A stretch of 10,561 bases of DNA from an uncultured Collinsella sp. (GCA_902470915.1 CABRIB010000069.1:1-10561), one strand, 5' to 3'; positions 1 through 6,975 are shown, counted from the stretch's first letter. Program-made: numbers and translations. Notes: a model not told the origin generated them from the letters alone.

Positions 1-48
1 TCTACACAAGGAGTATCGTCGGCAGCGTCAGATGTGTATAAGAGACAG
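1..48 (+). other. Illumina Nextera i5-side adapter (artefact)
   Basis: This is synthetic library sequence, not genome. Positions 1-7 are the end of the P5 oligo, 8-15 (AAGGAGTA) are an i5 index that I recognise as Nextera S507/N507, 16-29 are the Read 1 primer part, and 30-48 (AGATGTGTATAAGAGACAG) are the 19-bp Tn5 mosaic end. Translation of this stretch yields the peptides MYKRQ and MCIRDR, which are known signs of adapter carry-over in predicted proteins. Genomic sequence begins at 49, where the reading frame immediately matches GlyS. Confidence 0.98.
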
Positions 49-1590
49 AGTGGCAACACCACGCGCGGTCATCGCGTACTTGGCCCTGGCGACCATGTGG
101 TTGCCAGCCCCGCTGTTTACGAGCAGGTGCTCGAGGACGCCGGTGTGCTTTCTGCCGAGCGTCGTCGTGAGGCCATCCTCGCCGGTATCGCCGAGGTCGA
201 GGCTGCCCGTCCCGGCTGCCATGTCGATACGCCCAAGAAGGTCTTTGAGGAGGTCATTAACCTCTGCGAGTGGCCGACGGTGCTCGTCGGTACCTTCGAT
301 GAGGAGTTTCTCAAGGTCCCGCACGAGATTATCTGCGAGTCCATGCTCACCAACCAGCGCTACTTCCCGATCTATGACGGCGAGGGCAAGCTCACGCGTG
401 AGTTCGTGGTCGTCTCCAACAGCAAGCCCGAGAACGCCGAGCGCGTGATTGACGGCAACGAGCGCGTCGTGCGCGCCCGTCTGGACGACGCCAAGTTCTT
501 CTACGAGGAGGACCTGAAGATCTCCCTCGACGAGTTCCGCGAGCGTCTGGCCAAGGTCGCCTTCCAGGAGAAGCTCGGTAGCGTGCTCGCCAAGTCCGAG
601 CGCATTGAGCAACTCGCGCTTGCCATCGCTCGCGAGGCCCATCTGGGCGCCCACCTGGCCGCCGACGCTGCTCGCGCCGCGCACCTGTGCAAGGCCGACC
701 TGGTGTCTAACGCCGTCGTCGAGTTCACGAGCCAGCAGGGCGTGATGGGCGGTTACTACGCCATCACGATGGGGGAGAACGACGAGGTCGCTCATGCTAT
801 TCGCGATCACTATCGTCCTCGCTTTGCCGGTGACGAGCTGCCCGAGGGCACCGCTGGCTGCATCGTGGCCTGTGCCGACAAGCTCGATACCATCGCCGGT
901 ATCTTTGCCATCGGCGAGCCCCCGACCGGCTCTTCGGACCCCTACGCGCTGCGTCGTGCCGCTATCGGCATCATCAACATCCTGCGCGACCGCCTGCCGA
1001 TCGACCCCACGTCGCTCATCGACTTCGCCCTCGAGCTCTACAGTGAGCAGGGCATTGAGTTCGACGCCGCCGAGGTCGCCCAGCAGGTTCGTGACTTCTT
1101 CCATGGCCGCCTGGTGAGCATGGCCCGCGACGAAAAGGTCCCGGCCGATACCGTTGCCGCCGTCTCCGCGGTGCACATCATCGCTCCGTCCGTCTTCTTC
1201 GCCCGCTGCGCCGCCCTCGACGAGGCCCGCAAGAACGACGCTGAGACGTTCGACAACCTTGCGACCGCCTATGCTCGCGCCGCGCATATCTCCAAGCCCG
1301 AGCTGGGCGTGGAGTACGACCGCAGCCTGATGGGCGAGGTCGAGCTCGAGCTTGCCGATGCCTCCGAGGCTGCTCAGACCGCTGTAGATGCCGCCCTCGC
1401 TGCCGAGGATTACCCGGCCGCATTTGCTGCCCTCGCCGCCCTGCGCGCGCCCATCGACCGTTTCTTCGACGAGGTTATGGTCATGGACAAGGACGAGCAG
1501 CTCCGCGATAATCGCCTTAAGCTGCTCAACCGCTTCGAGGCCGTTTTCTCCGGCATCGCCAACATCGGTGAGCTTGCCCGCAAAAAGTAA
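49..1590 (+). CDS. glyS: Glycine--tRNA ligase beta subunit, 5'-truncated
   Basis: This is the beta chain of the alpha2-beta2 glycyl-tRNA synthetase, which charges tRNA-Gly together with the GlyQ alpha chain; beta supplies tRNA and anticodon recognition. The 513 visible residues align, from memory, with E. coli GlyS from about residue 188 of 689. The first residues (GNTTRGHRVLG) match its RVIRGHRFMG segment. Further landmarks are a VPHEI..SML.NQRYFP block with NQRYFP at visible residues 102-107, the HD-domain-like ADKLDTIAGIFAIG block (D277, D280) followed by PTGSSDPYALRRAA, and a C-terminal DALR-type anticodon-binding helical domain (about 400-513) containing FFDEVMVMDKDEQLRDNRL. About 175-190 N-terminal residues and the start codon are missing because tagmentation cut the gene; any Met at 34 lies in adapter. 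glyQ would be expected immediately upstream. The PDRP gene follows after 34 bp, probably in the same transcript. Confidence 0.97.
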   Translation, partial: SGNTTRGHRVLGPGDHVVASPAVYEQVLEDAGVLSAERRREAILAGIAEVEAARPGCHVDTPKKVFEEVINLCEWPTVLVGTFDEEFLKVPHEIICESMLTNQRYFPIYDGEGKLTREFVVVSNSKPENAERVIDGNERVVRARLDDAKFFYEEDLKISLDEFRERLAKVAFQEKLGSVLAKSERIEQLALAIAREAHLGAHLAADAARAAHLCKADLVSNAVVEFTSQQGVMGGYYAITMGENDEVAHAIRDHYRPRFAGDELPEGTAGCIVACADKLDTIAGIFAIGEPPTGSSDPYALRRAAIGIINILRDRLPIDPTSLIDFALELYSEQGIEFDAAEVAQQVRDFFHGRLVSMARDEKVPADTVAAVSAVHIIAPSVFFARCAALDEARKNDAETFDNLATAYARAAHISKPELGVEYDRSLMGEVELELADASEAAQTAVDAALAAEDYPAAFAALAALRAPIDRFFDEVMVMDKDEQLRDNRLKLLNRFEAVFSGIANIGELARKK

Positions 1591-1624
1591 GCCAGCCTGC
1601 GCATAAGCGCAAAAGGAGCCCCGC

Positions 1625-2491
1625 ATGGATTGCCCGGTCACCGCTCGTCCCACCGTTATCGTTATCTCCGACTCGCTCGGTGATACCGCTTGTGAGGTGG
1701 TGCTTGCGGCGTCCGGGCAATTTGATGAAGGGGCTTTTCGTGTTTTGCGCCTGCCTAAGGTGACTTCTGTGGAGCAGGTCAAGTCATTTGTGGGGCCGCG
1801 CGTCGATGCCGACCATCGCGATATCGCCGTGTTCCATACCATCGTCGACCCGGCGCTACGTGCCCGCGTGCTCGATTACTTGGGTATGTTGCATATCCGT
1901 TCGGTCGACTTGATCGGCCCCACGCTCGCCGTGCTGTCGTCGCTCATCGGTGTACCGCCCAAGGGCGTTGCGGGTGTGATTCACAGGACCGATGACCGCT
2001 ATTTCCATCGTATCGAGGCCATGGAGTATTTCGTTGAGCACGATGACGGGCGCGGTTGCGACGATCTGTCGGGTGCCGATATCGTGCTGCTGGGCGTATC
2101 GCGCACGTCCAAGACGCCGCTGTCGATGTATCTGGCCTATCAAGGTTACAAGGTTGCCAATGTTCCGTTGGCCCATGGCATGGAGCCGCCCAAGTCAATT
2201 TACGAGGTCGACCCGATGCGTTTGTTTGGCCTGATTTCGACCGTCGACGTTATTTCCGAGATTCGCGATAGCCGCTTGGGCGATGACTACGCCCGTGCCG
2301 TTGCCGGCTCCTATGCCGAGCCCGAGAGCGTGCGCAGCGAGCTCGAGGAAGCTCGTGCCCTCATGAAGCGCCTAGGCTGCTTTGTGGTGCGTACCGACGG
2401 CAAAGCCATCGAGGAAAGCGCTGCCGAGATCATTAGCCACTTGGAGGAAATCCAAGAAGCCCGCGCCCGCCGCGCCGCCCGCCGCGCCTAA
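1625..2491 (+). CDS. Pyruvate, phosphate dikinase regulatory protein (PDRP / DUF299 family)
   Basis: A 288-residue member of the kinase/pyrophosphorylase family (PDRP1 of plants, PpsR/YdiA in E. coli, YqfL in Bacillus). Family members inactivate PPDK by ADP-dependent phosphorylation of a threonine near the catalytic histidine and reactivate it by phosphate-dependent dephosphorylation that releases pyrophosphate. Support: the N-terminal VIVISDSLGDTA motif (about residues 12-23), the P-loop-like GVSRTSKTP at 157-165, and the family block YLAYQGYKVANVPLAHG..PP. Length is typical (about 270-280). The C-terminus is a basic Arg/Ala tail. ATG 1625 is chosen because AAGGAG at 1613-1618 lies 6 nt upstream. 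The regulated enzyme, ppdK, lies 250 bp downstream, which favours PPDK over PEP synthase as the target. The gene probably shares the glyS transcript; I see no convincing terminator after it. Confidence 0.95.
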   Translation: MDCPVTARPTVIVISDSLGDTACEVVLAASGQFDEGAFRVLRLPKVTSVEQVKSFVGPRVDADHRDIAVFHTIVDPALRARVLDYLGMLHIRSVDLIGPTLAVLSSLIGVPPKGVAGVIHRTDDRYFHRIEAMEYFVEHDDGRGCDDLSGADIVLLGVSRTSKTPLSMYLAYQGYKVANVPLAHGMEPPKSIYEVDPMRLFGLISTVDVISEIRDSRLGDDYARAVAGSYAEPESVRSELEEARALMKRLGCFVVRTDGKAIEESAAEIISHLEEIQEARARRAARRA

Positions 2492-2581
2492 TATTAGTAG
2501 CATTCTGATAAAGCGATTTAGCAAAAACATCGCATCTGACCTGCTTTTTTATTGTAGTGGTATCTTCATAAGGTAACCACC

Positions 2582-2619
2582 TTTACCTACCGTTTACCGC
2601 CATATTTACCACGTTTACC
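2582..2619 (+). repeat. Four TTTACC boxes upstream of ppdK (candidate operator array)
   Basis: TTTACC occurs at 2582-2587, 2593-2598, 2605-2610 and 2614-2619, giving start-to-start steps of 11, 12 and 9 bp, close to one helical turn. Two of them (the second and fourth) are CGTTTACC. Just upstream, GGTAACC at 2572-2578 contains the motif core on both strands, and GTTACC recurs at 2699-2704. The patch is richer in A/T than its surroundings. The array would sit about 50-90 bp upstream of the transcription start suggested by the -10-like box at 2661, where activator sites often lie. No regulator is identified; the operator role is inference. Confidence 0.4.
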
Positions 2620-2653
2620 AACCCCCGCGTCCTCTGCGCAAGCCCGCTCAATG

Positions 2654-2691
2654 CCCGCCGTATAGTACCCTCACGGCTCGCATCCGGCGGG
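2654..2691 (+). promoter_or_regulatory. Possible ppdK core promoter framed by an inverted repeat
   Basis: TATAGT at 2661-2666 resembles a -10 box, but no -35-like hexamer lies 16-18 bp upstream. The box sits inside a perfect 7-bp inverted repeat, CCCGCCG at 2654-2660 and CGGCGGG at 2685-2691, separated by 24 bp. If used, transcription would start near 2672, about 70 nt before the ppdK start codon. A missing -35 together with upstream TTTACC boxes would fit an activator-dependent promoter; the inverted repeat could alternatively be a repressor site. Both are inferences. Confidence 0.35.
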
Positions 2692-2710
2692 TCGATTCGT
2701 TACCACGGTC

Positions 2711-2726
2711 GTGCGCGAGAGCGCAT
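2711..2726 (+). promoter_or_regulatory. GAGA-tetraloop hairpin just before the ppdK ribosome binding site
   Basis: GTGCGC (2711-2716) pairs with GCGCAT (2721-2726) through six pairs, one of them G-U, closing a GNRA-type GAGA loop. The ppdK Shine-Dalgarno AAGGGGA begins 3 nt later at 2729 and stays unpaired, so the structure could stabilise the leader or keep the site open. A short stem in GC-rich DNA can also arise by chance. Confidence 0.35.
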
Positions 2727-2741
2727 GGAAGGGGAAGTATC

Positions 2742-5492
2742 GTGAGCGATTGCAAGAGGGTTTACCGTTTTGGAACCGACGCCCAGGGCACCTGTGTCAC
2801 CGAGGGCGACAAGTCCATGAACTTCGTGCTTGGCGGCAAGGGCGCTAACCTTGCCGAGATGAGCCGTATCGGCCTGCCGGTTCCCGGTGGCTTTACCATT
2901 ACCTGCCAGACCTGTGTCGAGTACTCCGGTGCCGGCAACGTCTGGCCCGAAGGCGCACTCGATGAGATCGTTGCCGCCGAGGTAGACCTCGAGGCCCGCT
3001 GCGGCAAAAAGCTCGGCGACGCCTCCGATCCGCTGCTCGTGTCGGTTCGCTCGGGCGCTCCGTTCTCCATGCCCGGTATGATGGACACGGTCCTCAACCT
3101 GGGCCTCAACGACGACTCCGTTCAGGGCCTCATCGCCCAGACGCAAAATCCGCGTTTTGCCTGGGATAGCTATCGCCGCTTTATCCAGATGTTCTCCAAC
3201 GTCGTTATGGGCGTTGACGCCGACCTGTTCGAGAACGCGCTGACCCAGGCACGCCTGGTCGCTGGCGTCCGCGTCGACTCCGAGCTTTCGGCCGAGGATC
3301 TGCAGGAGCTCGTCGAGACCTTCAAGGGGATCTTCTCCGAGAACGTCGAGGCCGCCCTGTACCCCGAGCTCGAGGTTGTCGATGGCAAGCCCGTCTTCCC
3401 GCACGACCCTGAGCTTCAGCTGCGTCTTGCCATCCAGGCCGTCTTTGGCAGCTGGATGAACGAGCGCGCCTGCATCTACCGCAAACAGCACGGCATCTCC
3501 GACGAGCTCGGTACTGCCGTCAACGTTCAGGCCATGGCCTTTGGCAACAAGGGTGAGACCTCCGCGACCGGCGTCGCCTTTACGCGCAACCCGGCCGACG
3601 GCACTAAGGAGTTCTACGGCGACTTTCTGGTCAACGCCCAGGGCGAGGATGTCGTCGCCGGCATCCGCAACACCGAGCCCATCGCCGACCTCAAGACCAC
3701 CCCGGGCCTCGAGTCCGCAGGTGAGGAGCTCGAGCACGTGTTCCTGACGCTCGAGGATCACTATCGCGACATGTGCGATATCGAGTTCACCATCGAGCAG
3801 GGCAAGCTCTGGATGCTCCAGACCCGCGTGGGCAAACGTACCGCAACCGCCGCTCTGCGCATCGCCATCGAAATGGTCGAGGAGGGCCTGATCACCCGCG
3901 AGGAGGCTGTGAACCGTATCGATCCCGCGCAACTCGACCAGCTCCTGCACCCGCAGTTTGACGCCTCCAAGAAGTACGAGGCTCTGGCCAGCGGTCTTAA
4001 CGCCAGCCCCGGTGCCGCCGTGGGTGAGGTTGTGTTCTCGAGTGATGACGCCGTCGCGCGCGCCAACGAGGGCCACAAGGTCATCCTGGTTCGTTGGGAG
4101 ACCAACCCCGACGACCTGAAGGGTATGGTTGCCGCCGAGGGCATCCTGACCAGCCACGGTGGCAAGACGAGTCATGCCGCCGTTATCGCCCGCGGCATGG
4201 GTACGCCTTGCGTCTGCGGCGTCGAGCGCTTCCACATCGATGCCGCCGAGAAGGTCGTGCGCATCGAGGGCAGCGACCGCGTGCTGCGCGAGGGTGATGT
4301 CATCTCCATCGACGGCACCCAGGGTATCGTCGTCGACGGCGCCGTTGATCTGGTTTCGGCCGAGCTCACCGGCGATCTGGACACCATCCTGTCCTGGGCC
4401 GACGAGATCCGTCTGGACGAGACCGACGGTCACGCCAACCACGTGCGCGTCAACGCCGACAACCCCGAGGACGCCGCGCTCGCACTCGAGTTTGGTGCCG
4501 AGGCCATCGGCCTATGCCGCACCGAGCACATGTTCCTGGGTGACCGTAAGAACATCATCCAGAGCTTTATCCTGTCTGACGATGAGACCGTGAAGCAGCA
4601 GGCCCTGGCCGACCTGCTCAAGGTTCAGACCGAGGACTTTCTGGCGATGTTCAAGACCATGTCCGGTCGTGATGTGGTTGTCCGCCTGCTCGATCCGCCG
4701 CTTCATGAGTTCCTGGATAATCCTCGCGAGCTCGAGGTCGCCATCACCAAGAAGGAAGCCGCTGGCGCCAGCGAGGAAGAGCTTGCCACTCTGCGCGCCC
4801 GCCTGCGTCGTATCGACGGCATGGTCGAGTCTAACCCGATGCTCGGCCTACGCGGCGTACGTCTGTCCGTCGTCTTTAGCGATCTGCCGCTCATGCAGGT
4901 TCGCGCCGTCGCTACGGCTGCTGCCCGTCTTATCAAGGAAGGCGTCGATCCGCGCCCCGAGATCATGGTTCCGCTCGTTTCCATCACGGCCGAGCATGTC
5001 CAGACCCGCGAGGTCATCGAGCGCGTGATCGCTGAGGTTTCCGCTGAGGAGGACGTCGAGCTCAATATTCCCGTGGGCACGATGCTCGAGCTGCCGCGCG
5101 CCTGCATGGTCGCTGACGAGATCGCCCATCACGCAGACTTCTTCTGCTTTGGCACCAACGACCTCACCCAGACCACCTTCGGCTTCTCCCGCGACGATGC
5201 CGAGGCCAAGTTCATCCCGCTGTACATGCACAAGAAGATCTTAAAGGACAACCCCTTCGAGACCATCGATACGGCAGTACTCGAGCTGGTGCGCATGGCT
5301 GTCGAGAAGGGCCGCGCCACCAACCCCGACATGCACTTTGGCGTGTGCGGTGAGCACGGCGGCGACCCCAAGTCCATCAAGGGCCTGTTTAACGTGGCCG
5401 ATGTGGATTACGTGTCCTGCTCGCCCTACCGCGTGCCCCTCGCACGCCTGGCTGCCGCTCAGGCCAAGCTCGAGGCTAAGCGTTCCGCCTAA
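2742..5492 (+). CDS. ppdK: Pyruvate, phosphate dikinase
   Basis: PPDK (916 residues; Clostridium symbiosum enzyme about 874) reversibly converts pyruvate, ATP and phosphate to PEP, AMP and pyrophosphate in the cytosol; in anaerobes it can serve glycolysis or PEP formation. Order of domains: N-terminal ATP-grasp (about 1-350) with LGGKGANLAEM, SVRSGA.FSMPGMMDT (R103) and FGNKGETSATGVAFTRNP; the swivelling phosphohistidine domain (about 400-520) with GGKTSHAAVIARGMG, catalytic H478 and the PDRP target T476; and the C-terminal PEP/pyruvate TIM barrel (about 545-916) with GLCRTEHMF, RLLDPPLHEF, NPMLGLRG, FGTNDLTQTTFGFSRDD and GVCGEHGGDP (catalytic C869). The start is GTG 2742 with AAGGGGA at 2729-2735; the ATG at 2725 opens only a six-codon ORF. 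The preceding gene encodes its regulator. It is probably transcribed from its own promoter region and ends at the 5532 terminator. Confidence 0.98.
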   Translation: MSDCKRVYRFGTDAQGTCVTEGDKSMNFVLGGKGANLAEMSRIGLPVPGGFTITCQTCVEYSGAGNVWPEGALDEIVAAEVDLEARCGKKLGDASDPLLVSVRSGAPFSMPGMMDTVLNLGLNDDSVQGLIAQTQNPRFAWDSYRRFIQMFSNVVMGVDADLFENALTQARLVAGVRVDSELSAEDLQELVETFKGIFSENVEAALYPELEVVDGKPVFPHDPELQLRLAIQAVFGSWMNERACIYRKQHGISDELGTAVNVQAMAFGNKGETSATGVAFTRNPADGTKEFYGDFLVNAQGEDVVAGIRNTEPIADLKTTPGLESAGEELEHVFLTLEDHYRDMCDIEFTIEQGKLWMLQTRVGKRTATAALRIAIEMVEEGLITREEAVNRIDPAQLDQLLHPQFDASKKYEALASGLNASPGAAVGEVVFSSDDAVARANEGHKVILVRWETNPDDLKGMVAAEGILTSHGGKTSHAAVIARGMGTPCVCGVERFHIDAAEKVVRIEGSDRVLREGDVISIDGTQGIVVDGAVDLVSAELTGDLDTILSWADEIRLDETDGHANHVRVNADNPEDAALALEFGAEAIGLCRTEHMFLGDRKNIIQSFILSDDETVKQQALADLLKVQTEDFLAMFKTMSGRDVVVRLLDPPLHEFLDNPRELEVAITKKEAAGASEEELATLRARLRRIDGMVESNPMLGLRGVRLSVVFSDLPLMQVRAVATAAARLIKEGVDPRPEIMVPLVSITAEHVQTREVIERVIAEVSAEEDVELNIPVGTMLELPRACMVADEIAHHADFFCFGTNDLTQTTFGFSRDDAEAKFIPLYMHKKILKDNPFETIDTAVLELVRMAVEKGRATNPDMHFGVCGEHGGDPKSIKGLFNVADVDYVSCSPYRVPLARLAAAQAKLEAKRSA

Positions 5493-5531
5493 CGTTTTGG
5501 GTTTAGACGCCTAGCGTAGCCCCCCTTCATG

Positions 5532-5565
5532 CCGCCCGTCTCATTCGTGAGACGGGCGGTTATCA
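5532..5565 (+). terminator. ppdK terminator
   Basis: CCGCCCGTCTCA (5532-5543) and TGAGACGGGCGG (5548-5559) form a perfect 12-bp stem closed by a TTCG tetraloop, 39 bp after the ppdK stop codon. The tail is only moderately T-rich (TTATCAT), with a stronger T-rich stretch at 5574-5586, so efficiency is uncertain, but stem quality and position between two separately promoted genes support termination. Confidence 0.8.
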
Positions 5566-5605
5566 TGTGCGGGTTTTGTCTTTTTGTCTGCGTAAAAAAT
5601 TGTTC

Positions 5606-5633
5606 TTGCAGCAGAAACCCGCGCGTGTATACT
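5606..5633 (+). promoter_or_regulatory. rplS: rplS promoter (sigma-70 type)
   Basis: TTGCAG at 5606-5611 and TATACT at 5628-5633 are separated by 16 bp, with an A/T-rich stretch (5593-5602) just upstream. Transcription would begin near 5640, giving a leader of about 60 nt. The site lies between the ppdK terminator and rplS, as expected for an independently transcribed ribosomal protein gene. Confidence 0.65.
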
Positions 5634-5654
5634 CGAATACGTTTGTTCAACTAC

Positions 5655-5678
5655 GTGCCGGCCAAGGTGGTACGGCAC
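5655..5678 (+). promoter_or_regulatory. Hairpin in the rplS leader
   Basis: GTGCCG (5655-5660) and CGGCAC (5673-5678) pair perfectly around a 12-nt loop, 12 nt before the rplS Shine-Dalgarno AAGGA (5691-5695). Structured leaders upstream of L19 genes are known in Firmicutes (Rfam L19_leader) and mediate feedback by the free protein; whether this short hairpin is an equivalent is inference, and I did not match it to that consensus. Confidence 0.4.
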
Positions 5679-5702
5679 CTCTAGAAGAGTAAGGAATTGC
5701 AC

Positions 5703-6044
5703 ATGGATTACATCCGCGCAATCGAGCGTCAGCAGATCCGCGAGGACATTCCTCAGGTTCGCGTCGCCGACAACGTCAAGGTTCACTACCGCATTAAGGA
5801 AGGCGACCGCGAGCGCATCCAGGTCTTCCAGGGCGACGTCATCCGCATGGCCGGCGCCGGTGCCCGCGAGACCTTCACCGTCCGCAAGATGTCCTTCGGT
5901 GTCGGTGTTGAGCGTACCTTCCCGCTTCACAGCCCCAAGATCGCCAAGCTCGAGGTCGTTCGTCATGGTCGCGTCCGTCGCGCCAAGCTGTACTACCTCC
6001 GCGACAAGGTGGGCAAGGCTGCTCGCATCCCCGAGAAGCGCTAA
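5703..6044 (+). CDS. rplS: 50S ribosomal protein L19
   Basis: L19 is a large-subunit protein at the interface with the 30S subunit. The 113-residue product has the family's usual size (about 115) and signature stretches: a short N-terminal helix (DYIRAIERQQIREDIP), VKVHYRIKEGDRERIQVFQG, the RKMSFGVGVERTFPLHSP block and the basic VRHGRVRRAKLYYLRDKVGKAARI tail of the L19 SH3-like fold. ATG 5703 is chosen because AAGGA at 5691-5695 lies 7 nt upstream; the in-frame TTG at 5697 abuts that site. In many bacteria rplS ends an rpsP-rimM-trmD operon; here it stands alone after ppdK with its own promoter and terminator, followed by rnhB. Codon use is strongly C-ending, as expected for a highly expressed gene. 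Confidence 0.98.
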   Translation: MDYIRAIERQQIREDIPQVRVADNVKVHYRIKEGDRERIQVFQGDVIRMAGAGARETFTVRKMSFGVGVERTFPLHSPKIAKLEVVRHGRVRRAKLYYLRDKVGKAARIPEKR

Positions 6045-6078
6045 GAAGATCGCAGCGTCTGTCCACTCGTTTGGACGT

Positions 6079-6109
6079 AAGGGTCACCTTCGGGTGGCCC
6101 TTCTTTTTA
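6079..6109 (+). terminator. rplS terminator
   Basis: AAGGGTCACC (6079-6088) pairs with GGTGGCCCTT (6093-6102) over 10 bp with one G-U pair, closed by a TTCG loop and followed by CTTTTTA. A smaller hairpin (GTCCA 6061-6065 with TGGAC 6072-6076) precedes it. This is a standard intrinsic terminator for rplS, with rnhB starting only 28 bp further on. Confidence 0.9.
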
Positions 6110-6137
6110 TCTGATTTGCATGCAAGGAGGGCCTGGT

Positions 6138-6926
6138 ATGGCCAACATGACGAGCTCGGTTTCGGCATCGCAGGTTGCCGGTGAGTTGGCGAGCGCTACG
6201 TTTGAGGAGATTCCCGCCCTCGTGGAGCATTATCGCGAGGATCCGCGCCAGCAGGTGATCAAGGCTTGCGAACGCGCCCTCAAACGCCATGCCAAAGAGC
6301 TTGCCGAGCGCGAGCGCGTCAATGACATGTATGAGCTTATGCATGAGCTTGGCGGCGATGGGGTGGTCGTTGGTGTCGACGAGGTGGGCCGTGGCTCGGT
6401 AGCGGGTCCCTTAACCGTGTGTGCCGTGTGCCTTCCCATGGAGCCGCGCGTCTGGGGCATCAACGATTCCAAAAAGCTCACGCCGGCGCGCCGCGAGTTG
6501 CTCTCGGTGAAGATTGCCGAGGTGGCGACGGCGATCGGTTTTTGCCATATCGTGCCTGCGGATATCGACGATATGGGCATGGCCCGCGCCATCCGCGCTG
6601 CCGTTGCGGGCGCCGTGGCCGATACGGGGCTCGAGCCCGATTGCGTGCTTATGGACGGTAACCCCTTGGGCGCCGTTCCCAACGAGCGCGACGTGGTGAA
6701 GGGCGATGCCAAGATCGCCTGTATCGCCGCGGCATCCATCATGGCAAAGGTCACGCGTGACGAGATGATGGTCGAGTACGACGCCGAGTACCCCGAGTAC
6801 CATCTGGCCGAATCGAAGGGCTATGCGAGCCCCGAGCATATCGAGGCCATTCGCAAACATGGACTTTGTCCTCTGCACCGCGTGAGCTTTTGCGGAAACT
6901 TTCTGCAGACTGAGCGCCTTTTCTAG
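6138..6926 (+). CDS. rnhB: Ribonuclease HII
   Basis: RNase HII nicks RNA-DNA hybrids 5' of single ribonucleotides left in DNA and starts their repair. The 262-residue product has the catalytic motif GVDEVGRGSVAGPL with D81 and E82, the third acidic site D173 in VLMDGNPL, a probable fourth, D190, in VVKGDAK (the spacing of 17 matches the Thermotoga enzyme as I recall it), IAAASIMAKVTRDEMM, and the SKGYASPEH segment whose Tyr helps recognise the RNA-DNA junction. A helical, charged N-terminal extension of about 75 residues, absent from E. coli RnhB (198 aa), resembles that of B. subtilis RnhB (255 aa). ATG 6138 is chosen because AAGGAGG at 6124-6130 lies 7 nt upstream; the in-frame ATG at 6120 lies before that site. 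With a terminator on each side it forms its own unit, and I see no clear promoter in the 28-bp gap. Confidence 0.97.
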   Translation: MANMTSSVSASQVAGELASATFEEIPALVEHYREDPRQQVIKACERALKRHAKELAERERVNDMYELMHELGGDGVVVGVDEVGRGSVAGPLTVCAVCLPMEPRVWGINDSKKLTPARRELLSVKIAEVATAIGFCHIVPADIDDMGMARAIRAAVAGAVADTGLEPDCVLMDGNPLGAVPNERDVVKGDAKIACIAAASIMAKVTRDEMMVEYDAEYPEYHLAESKGYASPEHIEAIRKHGLCPLHRVSFCGNFLQTERLF

Positions 6927-6975
6927 GTCAATTGTGGAGACAGGGACCTCTGGCGTTTTATAAACCTGCTGGTAG

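Noticed and set aside
28..1842. 604-residue open frame on the minus strand over glyS
   Set aside because: It starts in PDRP, runs antisense through glyS and ends in adapter-derived SLIHI. Long antisense frames are expected opposite genes with strong G/C third positions; composition is low-complexity and no family motif is seen.
2492..2550. Possible terminator after the PDRP gene (AAAGC 2512-2516 with GCTTT 2543-2547, then Ts)
   Set aside because: The stem is only about 5 bp with a loop of some 26 nt, too weak to call, although the T-run is suggestive.
2725..2745. Six-codon ORF (ATG at 2725) overlapping the ppdK start
   Set aside because: A leader peptide is conceivable, but it has no ribosome site of its own (the Shine-Dalgarno of ppdK lies inside it) and is short enough to be chance.
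2700..4442. 580-residue open frame on the minus strand over ppdK
   Set aside because: It is opposite the conserved N-terminal half of PPDK, is rich in Gly/Val/Asp/Leu as expected of a codon-bias shadow, and shows no recognisable domain or ribosome site.
5664..5678. T-box-like sequence AAGGTGGTACGGC in the rplS leader
   Set aside because: It resembles the T-box consensus AGGGTGGNACCGCG, but lacks a C, the leader is far too short for a specifier stem, and rplS is not a usual T-box target. The bases are explained by the leader hairpin.
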